DNA of 10,025 nt from Dyella_B sp035508595 (GCA_035508595.1 DATJMR010000342.1:1-10025); one strand, 5' to 3'; shown: positions 1 through 6,151, numbered from the stretch's first letter. Numbers and translations: made by a program. The notes: generated from the letters alone by a model not told the origin.

Positions 1-80
1 AGCTAAGCTAACCTGCAGCACTAAACGGGTGGCTCACTTTTCGATGAAAAACCCGGCTCAGTTTTCGGCGGAAATCAACA
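1..80. mobile_element. Terminal end of an IS21-family insertion sequence (partial)
   Basis: Two 20-bp direct repeats occur at 31-50 (starts GGCTCACTTTTCG) and 55-74 (starts GGCTCAGTTTTCG), 16 of 20 bases identical, 24 bases apart. The block ends in TCAACA at 75-80, so read inwards the element would begin TGTTGA. Multiple terminal repeats plus TG...CA ends are typical of IS21-family elements (istA/istB), and the repeat core resembles IS21-family ends I remember from proteobacteria. Positions 1-30 contain stop codons in two frames and could be the short tail after istB. The transposase genes would lie left of the window. The outer boundary at 80 is inferred; the target-site duplication cannot be checked here. 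Confidence 0.62.
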
Positions 81-91
81 CTACGCCCTCT

Positions 92-126
92 GAAAAACAA
101 AAGGCCCTGAAAAATCAGGACCTTTT
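92..126 (-). terminator. Rho-independent terminator after tRNA-Gln / rplM-rpsI unit
   Basis: A 12-bp stem pairs 99-110 with 115-126 (one G-T wobble) around a 4-base loop. Read on the minus strand it is followed by TTTTGTTTTT, the usual U-rich tract. It lies 5 bases past the CCA end of the tRNA and ends transcription from the tRNA, and probably from rplM-rpsI, since no other T-tract hairpin is visible between rpsI and the tRNA. Confidence 0.85.
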
Positions 127-130
127 GAAG

Positions 131-204
131 TGGCTGGGAGACTAGGATTCGAACCTAGATAAACGGAGTCAGAGTCCGTTGTCCTACCGTTAGACGATCT
201 CCCA
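131..204 (-). tRNA. tRNA-Gln (anticodon CTG)
   Basis: The minus strand folds as a complete cloverleaf of 74 bases including an encoded CCA (131-133). The acceptor stem TGGGAGA/TCTCCCA (204-198 with 141-135) has the U1-A72 pair and G73 discriminator typical of bacterial tRNA-Gln. The anticodon stem ACGGA/TCCGT encloses the loop CTCTGAC, giving anticodon CTG (170-172 on the plus strand), which reads CAG. The T arm carries GGTTCGAATCC. It lies 67 bases downstream of rpsI on the same strand with no clear terminator between them, so co-transcription with the ribosomal protein genes is possible. Confidence 0.97.
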
Positions 205-271
205 ATGTCTCTCCGAGCGGTGCGCTCTGACTTGGTGCACCGGTCGGTCGAAGCCTTGCCTCGGGTGAGGA

Positions 272-664
272 TTAGCGCTTCGAGAACTGGGTAGCGCGGC
301 GTGCTTTGTGCAGACCGACCTTCTTACGTTCGACTTCGCGGGCGTCACGGGTAACGAAGCCAGCCTTGCGGAGCGAGGTCTTCAGGCTTTCGTCGTATTC
401 GATCAGGGCGCGGGCGATGCCGAGGCGGATGGCGCCGGCCTGGCCGGTGATGCCGCCGCCGGACACGGTGACCTTGATGTCGAACTTGTCGGCGCTTTGC
501 GTGAGTTCGAGCGGCTGGCGCACGATCATGCGCGAAGTTTCGCGGCCAAAGAATTCATCGAGGGTCTTGCCGTTCACTTCGATCGCGCCGGTGCCCTTGC
601 GCAGGAACACGCGAGCTGCGGAGGTCTTGCGACGGCCGGTGCCGTAATTCTGCTGAATCGCCAT
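272..664 (-). CDS. rpsI: 30S ribosomal protein S9 (uS9)
   Basis: 130 residues, the normal length for bacterial uS9. The protein starts MAIQQNYGTGRRKTSAARV, with the GTGRRK(T/S)A(A/S)ARV signature of the family. The centre has VSGGGITGQAGAIRLGIARAL, and the end is a basic tail, DAREVERKKVGLHKARRATQFSKR in outline, closing in SKR; in the known ribosome structures this tail reaches tRNA in the P site. The ATG is preceded by a good Shine-Dalgarno AAGGAAG about 5 bases upstream. It lies 9 bases after the rplM stop, the conserved rplM-rpsI order of nearly all bacteria, so the two are almost certainly one transcript. Nothing looks unusual. Confidence 0.98.
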   Translation of the reverse strand: MAIQQNYGTGRRKTSAARVFLRKGTGAIEVNGKTLDEFFGRETSRMIVRQPLELTQSADKFDIKVTVSGGGITGQAGAIRLGIARALIEYDESLKTSLRKAGFVTRDAREVERKKVGLHKARRATQFSKR

Positions 665-673
665 GATGCTTCC

Positions 674-1102
674 TTAGATTTCCAGCGCCTTCGGCTGCTG
701 GGCGGTATGCGGATGTTCGGCGCCGCCGTACACCTTGAGCTTGCTGTACATGGCACGGCCCAGCGGATTCTTCGGCAACATGCCCTTCACGGCGATTTCG
801 ATGACACGCTCAGGATGGGTGGCCAGCAGGTCTTTCAGGCTGGTGGTCTTGAGGTTGCCGACGTAACCGGTGAAGCGGTGGTACATCTTGTCGTCCAGCT
901 TGGCGCCGGTGACAGCCACCTTCTCCGCGTTGATCACGACGATGTAATCGCCGGTATCGACGTGCGGGGTGAATTCGGGCTTGTGCTTGCCGCGGAGGCG
1001 ACGCGCGATCTCGGTCGAGAGACGGCCGAGCGTTTTGTCCGTGGCGTCGACCACGTACCAGTCGCGCTTGACGCTTTCCGGCTTGGCGCTGAACGTTTTC
1101 AT
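674..1102 (-). CDS. rplM: 50S ribosomal protein L13 (uL13)
   Basis: 142 residues from ATG 1102, identical in length to E. coli L13 and matching it from the first residues (MKTFSAKPESVKRDWYVVDA). The reading frame stays open 8 codons further upstream, but that extension is not part of the family. Recognisable segments are LGRLSTEIARRLRGKHKPE, the TPHVDTGDYIVVINAEKV block, and the family signature VKGMLPKNPLGRAMYSKLKVY. The protein is an early assembly protein of the large subunit. Upstream of the ATG only a modest ACAGGT element is seen, in a leader very similar to what I recall for E. coli rplM. In E. coli, L13 represses its own operon at this mRNA leader; whether that holds here is inference. 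Confidence 0.98.
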   Translation of the reverse strand: MKTFSAKPESVKRDWYVVDATDKTLGRLSTEIARRLRGKHKPEFTPHVDTGDYIVVINAEKVAVTGAKLDDKMYHRFTGYVGNLKTTSLKDLLATHPERVIEIAVKGMLPKNPLGRAMYSKLKVYGGAEHPHTAQQPKALEI

Positions 1103-1165
1103 TTCGGAATACCTGTCTGCCGCCACACGAGGCGGTAAGCGGAATCGATGGAATAAAGGCGCGAG

Positions 1166-1195
1166 ATGATAACGAAGCTTTCATCCATCGCGCAA
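1166..1195 (-). promoter_or_regulatory. Candidate sigma-70 promoter for rplM-rpsI
   Basis: On the minus strand TTGCGC (1195-1190) and TATCAT (1171-1166) are separated by 18 bases, giving reasonable -35 and -10 matches. The -10 lies about 64 bases upstream of the rplM ATG, leaving a leader of roughly 55 bases. The site lies upstream of the likely start of the divergent Fe-S protein gene. This is a motif match only. Confidence 0.5.
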
Positions 1196-1228
1196 GCCCA
1201 CGATGGGCTGCGAGCCGCGAATGATAGC

Positions 1229-2440
1229 ATGAACGGCATGCCTCTTGAGAACCCCCGACACCGCATTGCCGTGCTGGCCGACCAATGTGTGCAATGCGGC
1301 CTTTGCCTGCCGGTTTGCCCCACTTACGCGCTGGATAGCAACGAAACCGAGTCGCCGCGCGGAAGAATTGCCTTGGCGGCAGCGCTGGCCCGGGGCCAGG
1401 TTTCCCCGACCCCGGAGCTACGTGAGCCGCTGGACCACTGCCTGGGGTGCCTCCATTGCCAGCGAGTCTGCCCGGCGGGGGTTAAGTATGAGGAGCTGCT
1501 GGTGAAAACCCGCGGTTTGCTGGGGCCGGCACCTCAACGGCCAAGCCTTTTGCTTGATGTCGTAAAACGACCCGCGCTCATCCGATGGGCGCAGCGACTC
1601 GCCCGTTGGACCGGGGTTTCGTGGCTGGCCCAACAGTCCCTGGGCCAGAAACACACCCCGTGGCGAATGGCCCTGTCTTTGTTGCCGAAACACGATCGCA
1701 AGCGCAGACCCGCAGGCTTCAGCCCTCCCCCGCCAACCAAGGAGGAGACTGAAATCGGCACCGTGGCGCTCTTCCCCGGTTGCGCCGGCAGCGTGCAGGA
1801 CGATGAAGCCGAACGCGCAGCGGAACGATTGTTGACGGCCGCAGGTTATCGCGTCGTCCGCTTGCCGGCGTTTTGCTGTGGCGCGCTGGACCTTCACGAC
1901 GGCGCCTCGCGCGACGCCGAAGCGGCCGCCGAGCGCGTTCGCCGAGCCTGGTCGGATGCGCGTGCGGATTACCTGGTGACGATCACACCCGGCTGCCTGA
2001 GCACCTTGCGTCTTGCGCTGCCAGAGGTGCGCGTGGACGACGCCTACGGGCTGCTGGCCAAGCGTATCGATACGCTGCGATTTCGCGCCCTGCCCGGCAG
2101 CGTGGCGCTGCACGTGCCATGCACGCAGGCCAACGTGGCGCGCAGCGATACGGCGCTGGTGACGCTGCTACAACACGTACCGCAGCTGGAAGTGAAACGG
2201 TTGCCCACGCCGCCTTATTGCTGCGGTGCCGCCGGCAGCCACGTGCTGCAGTTTCCAGAACGCGCGGCGCAACTGCGCGAAGATGTTTTGTCGCACGTCC
2301 ATGCGCTGGATGTGCAATCGCTTCTGTCGTCCAATATCGGTTGCCGGTTGCACCTGGCGGCCGGACTGGGCGAACAAGCCTCCGCCCTGCCCACCTTGCA
2401 CCCGTTGACCCTGCTCGCGCAGCAATGGATACCCTCATGA
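1229..2440 (+). CDS. GlcF-like (Fe-S)-binding protein with two CCG domains
   Basis: About 403 residues, close to E. coli GlcF (407). The N-terminus carries two 4Fe-4S ligand sets: CVQCGLCLPVCP (Cys20, 23, 26, 30) and CLGCLHCQRVCP (Cys71, 74, 77, 81). Two cysteine-rich CCG domains follow: FPGC near 185 with FCCG at 216-217 and PGC at 256, then VPC at 298 with YCCG at 331-332 and GC at 372. This layout is that of glycolate oxidase iron-sulfur subunits and heterodisulfide-reductase-like proteins, which pass electrons from a flavin dehydrogenase to the quinone pool. No flavin subunit (GlcD/GlcE) is nearby, so the substrate is unknown. The start is uncertain: ATG 1229 and 1238 both lack a clear Shine-Dalgarno; ATG 1166 has AAGG upstream but overlaps the rplM -10. 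The stop overlaps the coq7 ATG by ATGA. Confidence 0.88.
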   Translation: MNGMPLENPRHRIAVLADQCVQCGLCLPVCPTYALDSNETESPRGRIALAAALARGQVSPTPELREPLDHCLGCLHCQRVCPAGVKYEELLVKTRGLLGPAPQRPSLLLDVVKRPALIRWAQRLARWTGVSWLAQQSLGQKHTPWRMALSLLPKHDRKRRPAGFSPPPPTKEETEIGTVALFPGCAGSVQDDEAERAAERLLTAAGYRVVRLPAFCCGALDLHDGASRDAEAAAERVRRAWSDARADYLVTITPGCLSTLRLALPEVRVDDAYGLLAKRIDTLRFRALPGSVALHVPCTQANVARSDTALVTLLQHVPQLEVKRLPTPPYCCGAAGSHVLQFPERAAQLREDVLSHVHALDVQSLLSSNIGCRLHLAAGLGEQASALPTLHPLTLLAQQWIPS

Positions 2441-3078
2441 ACGCACGCACGCTTACTCCGCTCGATCGACTGCTATCTGGCATCGAACGCGCGCTCGAAA
2501 CGGTAGCCGGCTCACCGGAAACGCATCGCAAATCGCCCGCCCACCATCTGGCCGAAGCGGAAATGGACGAGAAGGAGCGCCGCCACGCCGCCGGCCTGAT
2601 GCGCGTGAATCACAGCGGCGAAGTCTGTGCCCAAGCGCTTTACGACGGGCAAGCCGCGCTTGCGCGCCAGGAAGAAAACCGCGCGCACCTGCTCGATGCG
2701 GCGGCCGAAGAAACCGACCACCTCGCATGGTGCACGGAGCGCTTGCACGAGTTGGAAAGCCGCCCGAGTTTGCTCAATCCGCTCTGGTACGCGGGCAGTT
2801 ACGCGATCGGCGCGCTGGCGGCACTGGCAGGCGACAAAGTGAGCCTGGGTTTTGTAGTGGAAACCGAAAAGCAGGTCGAAGCGCATCTTGCCGAGCACAT
2901 GGATAAATTACCCGCGCAGGACGAACGTTCGCGCGCGGTGCTGCAGCAGATGCAAGACGATGAAGTGCGGCACGCGCAAAATGCGTGGGAACGCGGCGGC
3001 ATCAAGTTGCCGTTCCCGATTCCGCAGTTGATGCATGCAAGTTCGATGGTGATGAAGACGGTGGCGTATCGGCTTTGA
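2437..3078 (+). CDS. coq7: Coq7 di-iron 2-polyprenyl-3-methyl-6-methoxybenzoquinol hydroxylase
   Basis: 213 residues from the ATG that overlaps the preceding stop (ATGA), a clear sign of translational coupling. The enzyme does the last hydroxylation (C6) of ubiquinone synthesis on demethoxyubiquinol at the inner membrane; it takes the place of UbiF in many proteobacteria. The di-iron ligands are all visible: Glu62 in RVNHSGEVCAQALY, Glu92 and His95 in EETDHLAWC, Glu144 in VETEKQVEAHL, and Glu176 and His179 in DDEVRHA. The segment around 112-130 (LLNPLWYAGSYAIGALAAL) is the hydrophobic, membrane-associated part. The frame is open upstream of 2437, but that part is only the other-frame reading of the Fe-S gene. 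Confidence 0.95.
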   Translation: MNARTLTPLDRLLSGIERALETVAGSPETHRKSPAHHLAEAEMDEKERRHAAGLMRVNHSGEVCAQALYDGQAALARQEENRAHLLDAAAEETDHLAWCTERLHELESRPSLLNPLWYAGSYAIGALAALAGDKVSLGFVVETEKQVEAHLAEHMDKLPAQDERSRAVLQQMQDDEVRHAQNAWERGGIKLPFPIPQLMHASSMVMKTVAYRL

Positions 3079-3123
3079 AACGCGATCGAGGGTTGCGTGC
3101 TGTTGAACTGAGAACCCCCATCG

Positions 3124-3258
3124 CACCTCGCGTCATTCCGGCGCAGGCCGGAATCCAGTACAAGCACGTTATGCGAGGCACACAACATAGATTCAAAGAG
3201 TGCTGCGCACGACCTATTCAAACTGGATTCCGGCCTGCGCCGGAATGACAGTGAGGTG
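3124..3258. repeat. Paired REP-like palindromes forming a 28-bp perfect inverted repeat
   Basis: Positions 3132-3159 and 3222-3249 are perfect reverse complements over 28 bases. Each arm contains its own short palindrome (ATTCCGGCGCAGGCCGGAAT in the left arm). Outside the arms, CACCTC at 3124-3129 pairs with GAGGTG at 3253-3258, so the unit extends to about 135 bp. The 62 bases between the arms carry no gene. The core resembles the dispersed ATTCC-GGAAT palindromes of proteobacteria, such as Neisseria dRS3, from memory. It lies between coq7 and the terminator, so it may be transcribed as a large hairpin at the coq7 3' end. It is either a BIME-like REP pair or a MITE-like element. Confidence 0.8.
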
Positions 3259-3297
3259 AAATGAGGTTCGAGGCGGGCCGCCCCTCTCACCTCGGCC

Positions 3298-3317
3298 TCC
3301 TCCCTGAAGAGGGAGGA
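3298..3317. repeat. Small hairpin upstream of the bidirectional terminator
   Basis: TCCTCCCT (3298-3305) and AGGGAGGA (3310-3317) form a perfect 8-bp stem with a GAAG loop. No T-tract follows on either strand, so it is not a terminator on its own. Its role is unknown; it may just be an intergenic repeat. Confidence 0.45.
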
Positions 3318-3330
3318 AGAACGACAAAGA

Positions 3331-3356
3331 AAAAACCCGCCTTTCGGCGGGTTTTT
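3331..3356. terminator. Bidirectional rho-independent terminator between coq7 and speD
   Basis: CCCGCC (3336-3341) pairs with GGCGGG (3346-3351) around a TTTC loop, flanked by A5 on the left and T5 on the right. It therefore reads as a GC stem plus U-tract on both strands. It ends coq7 transcripts from the left and lies 2 bases past the speD stop, ending speD transcripts from the right. Confidence 0.9.
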
Positions 3357-3358
3357 CG

Positions 3359-4144
3359 TCACATCAGGTTGCGGCCGTGGAAGAGTTCTTCGATTTCGCG
3401 ACGCAGCAGCTGCTCGATCTTCTGGCGCTCCTTGAACGAGAGATCGTCCGCGTGCGCTTCGAACAGATACGTGTCCAGATCGAAGTCCTTGATGTGCATT
3501 TTCGTGTGGAAGATGTTTTCCTGATACACGTTCACATCGAACATCTCGTACTTCTGACGGATGTGGCGGGCGAGGTAATCCTGCACCGAGTTGATCTTGT
3601 GGTCGATGAAGTGCTTTTTGCCTTTTACGTCGCGGGTGAAGCCGCGCACGCGGTAGTCGCACACCACGATATCCGACTCGAAGCTGTCGATCAGGTAGTT
3701 CAGGGCCTTCAACGGAGAGATCACGCCGCAGGTGGCAACATCGATGTCCGCACGGAAGGTCGCGATGCCGTTGTGGGGATGCGTTTCCGGGTAGGTGTGG
3801 ACGGTGATGTGGCTTTTGTCCATGTGGGCCACCACGGCATCCGAAATGGTGTCGCGGCCGAGCTTCTCGACCACCGGTTCTTCGGAAATCAGAATGGTGA
3901 CCGAGGCACCCTGCGGATCGTAGTCCTGGCGGGCCACGTTGAGGATGTTCGCGCCGATGATCTCGGCGACGTCGGTAAGAATTTGCGTGAGACGATCGGC
4001 GTCGTACTGCTCGTCGATGTACTCGATGTAACGCTGGCGCTGGTCTTCCGATACGGCGTAGCAGATATCGTAAATGTTGAAGCTCAGGGCCTTGGTCAGG
4101 TTGTTGAAGCCCTGCAAACGCAGGCGCGGGAGAGGTTTCACCAC
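3359..4144 (-). CDS. speD: S-adenosylmethionine decarboxylase proenzyme
   Basis: 261 residues, close to E. coli SpeD (264) and same subfamily. It makes decarboxylated AdoMet, the aminopropyl donor for spermidine. The proenzyme cleaves itself to form a pyruvoyl group; the cleavage site is visible as DKSHITVHTYPE with predicted cut Lys110/Ser111. Other conserved blocks are LQGFNNLTKALSF near the start, IGANILNVARQDYDPQGASV, FRADIDVATCGVISPLKALN (Cys139 corresponds to E. coli Cys140) and VNVYQENIFHTKMHIKDFDL. I chose GTG 4144 as start (MVKPLPRLRLQGF): it matches the xanthomonad N-terminus I remember and has GGAG 8 bases upstream. The frame continues 8 codons to another GTG at 4168, which is less likely. 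It is divergent from clp. Confidence 0.95.
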   Translation of the reverse strand: MVKPLPRLRLQGFNNLTKALSFNIYDICYAVSEDQRQRYIEYIDEQYDADRLTQILTDVAEIIGANILNVARQDYDPQGASVTILISEEPVVEKLGRDTISDAVVAHMDKSHITVHTYPETHPHNGIATFRADIDVATCGVISPLKALNYLIDSFESDIVVCDYRVRGFTRDVKGKKHFIDHKINSVQDYLARHIRQKYEMFDVNVYQENIFHTKMHIKDFDLDTYLFEAHADDLSFKERQKIEQLLRREIEELFHGRNLM

Positions 4145-4195
4145 GGCGACACTCCATGGCCGGATCACGGCCTACAGGTGAGGCGGGTTAGCTAC

Positions 4196-4234
4196 AAGGG
4201 TCCCCGCTGATTAAGAAAAGCGTGCTGGACCCTT
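4196..4234. repeat. Inverted repeat in the speD leader/upstream region
   Basis: AAGGGTCC at 4196-4203 and GGACCCTT at 4227-4234 are perfect 8-bp arms around 23 bases, with a further CGCT/AGCG pairing inside (4205-4208 with 4219-4222). It lies 52-90 bases upstream of the speD start. It could be an operator or an mRNA hairpin in the speD leader; no T-tract follows, so it is not an obvious attenuator. Confidence 0.4.
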
Positions 4235-4343
4235 ATCCTGCACGCCCCTTGTGTACGGACGATGGCAAAGCGCATCCTCCGGAAGACTGCGAAGTATGGG
4301 ACAAATCGACAGAAAACGTAACCTTCGGGGCTCGCATTGACTT

Positions 4344-4352
4344 TGCCATAAT
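4344..4352 (+). promoter_or_regulatory. Candidate extended -10 promoter for clp
   Basis: TGCCATAAT at 4344-4352 matches an extended -10 (TGn plus CATAAT, 5 of 6 to TATAAT). No good -35 lies at the right distance; the TTGACT at 4337 is too close to serve this -10. The expected start of transcription is near 4359, leaving a leader of about 58 bases before the clp ATG. Confidence 0.45.
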
Positions 4353-4417
4353 GCGAAAGTTGCCAGGAACGCTCATACATAGACCGCGGGACAGGGCGGT
4401 CGGGAAGACAACTCAGC

Positions 4418-5128
4418 ATGGGGAAAACCTCTGTGGTGCAACTGAAATACCAGTTACAACAGGCCTTCGAACGTTCGCAGGCTCCGCTCGGCTTCGCACC
4501 CGACCCGGCCGCCATGGAGCGCTTCCTGGGGCTCTGCCACCGTCGACGCTACCCCGGCAAGACCGCCATCATCCGCCCGGGCGACCCCGCCAACACCCTT
4601 TATTACGTGATCGAGGGCTCGCTGGCGGTCTGTACGGAAGACGAGCAAGGGCGCGAGCTCATCCTTGCCTACATCAGCCGCGGCCAGTTCATCGGCGAGA
4701 TGGGTCTGTTTGTCGAGCAGGCTCAGCGCGAATCGATGGTGCGTACCCGCAGCCCCTGCGAGATGGCCGAGATCAGCTACGAACGCCTGTTCCAGCTGAT
4801 GGAAGGGCCGCTGCGCGACGAGTGCCCGAAGATCCTGTTCTCGATCGGCGCCCAGCTCACCCATCGTCTGCTGCGCACCTCACGCCAGGTCAGCCGCATG
4901 GCCTTCATGGACGTCACCAACCGCATCTCGCGCACCCTGCTGGACCTGTGCCAGGAACCGGATGCGATGAGCCATCCCGATGGCACCCAGATCCGCATTT
5001 CCCGCCAGGAAGTGAGCCGCATCGTGGGTTGCTCGCGTGAAATGGTCGGCCGCGTGCTCAAGCAGCTGGAGGAGCAAGGCATGATCGACGTGTCGGGCAA
5101 GACCATCGTGGTGCGCGGCACGCGTTAA
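4418..5128 (+). CDS. clp: Clp/CRP-family global transcription regulator
   Basis: 236 residues, CRP/FNR family, closest in memory to Xanthomonas Clp (230 residues). The N-terminal cyclic-nucleotide-binding fold (about 28-140) contains RPGDPANTLYYVIEGS and GEMGLFVE. A dimer helix leads into the DNA-binding domain (about 165-236) with AFMDVTNRI, the helix-turn-helix QEVSRIVGCSREMVGRVLKQL and the C-terminal GKTIVVRGTR. Arg207, Glu208 and Arg212 match the CRP base-contacting residues (Arg180, Glu181, Arg185), so a TGTGA-type site is expected. At the position of CRP Ser83 there is Glu105, equivalent to Glu99 of Xanthomonas Clp, which is linked to c-di-GMP instead of cAMP control. In that genus c-di-GMP releases Clp from DNA and it governs virulence and exopolysaccharide genes. 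The upstream Shine-Dalgarno (GGGAAG, 10 bases away) is weak. Confidence 0.93.
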   Translation: MGKTSVVQLKYQLQQAFERSQAPLGFAPDPAAMERFLGLCHRRRYPGKTAIIRPGDPANTLYYVIEGSLAVCTEDEQGRELILAYISRGQFIGEMGLFVEQAQRESMVRTRSPCEMAEISYERLFQLMEGPLRDECPKILFSIGAQLTHRLLRTSRQVSRMAFMDVTNRISRTLLDLCQEPDAMSHPDGTQIRISRQEVSRIVGCSREMVGRVLKQLEEQGMIDVSGKTIVVRGTR

Positions 5129-5143
5129 TAGGGTTTCACGCCG

Positions 5144-5167
5144 TCGCCCCGGCACACGCCGGGGCGA
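5144..5167. terminator. Strong GC hairpin between convergent clp and the MarR-GNAT gene
   Basis: TCGCCCCGGC (5144-5153) and GCCGGGGCGA (5158-5167) are a perfect 10-bp stem with an ACAC loop, 15 bases after the clp stop and 4 bases past the stop of the opposing gene. No T-tract follows on either strand, so it is a non-canonical terminator or a 3'-end stabiliser. Confidence 0.5.
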
Positions 5168-5171
5168 TGAA

Positions 5172-6137
5172 TCAGGCGGGCTCCTTCGCCGGCGCCTGAT
5201 AGATCATGTAAACGTCCGCCCGCTCGTAATGCGAGCCCGGACGAATCGTCGGCTGGAAAACAAACCCCGCCTTCTCGTACATCCGCAACGCAGGCTTCAG
5301 GCTGCTGTTGGATTCCAGAAACAACGTGTGTCCTGCGCGCCGATGGAATTGGGCAATGCACGCCTCGAGCAGCCGTTTGCCGGCGCCCAGGCCCCGGAAG
5401 GTCTCGTCCACGCCCATCTTGGTCAGCTCGAACACGCCGGGCGACTCCTGCAAGAGTGCGCAGGTGCCGATGATCTCTTCGCCCAGTTTCGCGAAAAAGA
5501 TCGAACCGCCCGGTTGCAGGACATACCGCTCCGGATCGCTAAGCACGGTACGGTCGATGTCCTCGACGCGGAAGTAGCGCTCCAGCCACTGCGCATTCAA
5601 GCGATAGAAGTGCTCTCGCAGCTCCGGTCTGTAGGGAACGATCTCAAGCGGCGCTTTCACGATCGCCGCGTGTTCGGCCAGGATCGCGTTGACGATAGGG
5701 CGTTCCCGCAACGCACGCTCGCACAGATCGATGGCTTCCAGCAGTTGCACCGCGTGCTCATCCAACGACGCCGTGACGCCACGGCGCACGGCACACCAGA
5801 TCGGGCCGAGTTCGGCGAGCGCCTCATGTGCCTTGTCGGTCAGCACCAGCACCGTGCGGCGTCCGTCGTTCGGATCGCGGCGGCGGTGCACCATGCCTTC
5901 CCGCACCAGCTTGTCGGTGAGCTGGCTGACGGCCGAATGGGTCTGCCCGATCGCATCGGCCACTTCGGTCACGGCACGGGGACCGACGTCCCACAGATAG
6001 CGCAACACCGGCAGCCAGCGCGATTCGATCCGTGCACCGAGCGTCTGATACACCTCGTCGGCCGCGCCGTAAAAGTGATCGCTAAGCGCCTTAAGCCGGC
6101 TACCAAGCGCCAATTTTCCCAAGGATGCCAAATACAT
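5172..6137 (-). CDS. MarR-type regulator fused to a GNAT N-acetyltransferase
   Basis: 321 residues from ATG 6137. Residues about 1-145 are a MarR winged helix: a helix-turn-helix at roughly 55-80 (VTEVADAIGQTHSAVSQLTDKL) and the wing DPNDGRRTVLVLT at 88-100. Residues about 165-315 are a GNAT domain with the acetyl-CoA loop RGLGAGKRL (248-256) and the late block NSSLKPALRMYEKAGFV. MarR-GNAT fusions are a known architecture, but the acetyl acceptor is usually unknown and cannot be read from the sequence. The frame is open further upstream across the 3' end of the HAD gene, but that part has no domain character. No clear Shine-Dalgarno precedes the ATG. A 32-bp palindrome 18 bases upstream suggests autoregulation. 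The gene has its own promoter region and converges on clp. Confidence 0.9.
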   Translation of the reverse strand: MYLASLGKLALGSRLKALSDHFYGAADEVYQTLGARIESRWLPVLRYLWDVGPRAVTEVADAIGQTHSAVSQLTDKLVREGMVHRRRDPNDGRRTVLVLTDKAHEALAELGPIWCAVRRGVTASLDEHAVQLLEAIDLCERALRERPIVNAILAEHAAIVKAPLEIVPYRPELREHFYRLNAQWLERYFRVEDIDRTVLSDPERYVLQPGGSIFFAKLGEEIIGTCALLQESPGVFELTKMGVDETFRGLGAGKRLLEACIAQFHRRAGHTLFLESNSSLKPALRMYEKAGFVFQPTIRPGSHYERADVYMIYQAPAKEPA

Positions 6138-6151
6138 GGAGCGCCACCCCA

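Larger units (their letters stand above)
4145..4417. other. speD-clp divergent intergenic region
   Basis: 273 bases without a convincing gene. It contains the speD Shine-Dalgarno next to 4145, an 8-bp inverted repeat (4196-4203 with 4227-4234) and a probable clp promoter near 4344-4352. I looked for TGTGA-N6-TCACA sites and found none that were convincing, so direct Clp autoregulation is not supported by the sequence. Confidence 0.7.

Noticed and set aside
308..1138. 276-codon plus-strand frame opposite rplM and rpsI
   Set aside because: Antisense to two confidently identified ribosomal protein genes; long antisense frames are expected in GC-rich DNA.
1873..2436. Long upstream extension of the coq7 frame
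   Set aside because: This part is an Arg/Ala-rich other-frame reading of the Fe-S gene; Coq7 homology begins only near 2437 at an ATGA overlap.
3124..3258. CRISPR-like repeat-spacer array
   Set aside because: Only two units, in inverted rather than direct orientation, with one gap; this is a palindromic pair and not an array.
2799..4157. 452-codon minus-strand frame across speD and the end of coq7
   Set aside because: It is the shifted reading of speD on the same strand, then the intergenic repeats and the antisense of coq7. No family character, and speD and Coq7 account for both ends.
3377..4210. 277-codon plus-strand frame opposite speD
   Set aside because: Antisense shadow; Val/Asp/His-rich composition without domains.
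4337..4365. TTGACT as a -35 for clp
   Set aside because: At 17-18 bases spacing the downstream hexamer (TTGCCA or TGCCAG) is a poor -10; the extended -10 CATAAT is the better explanation.
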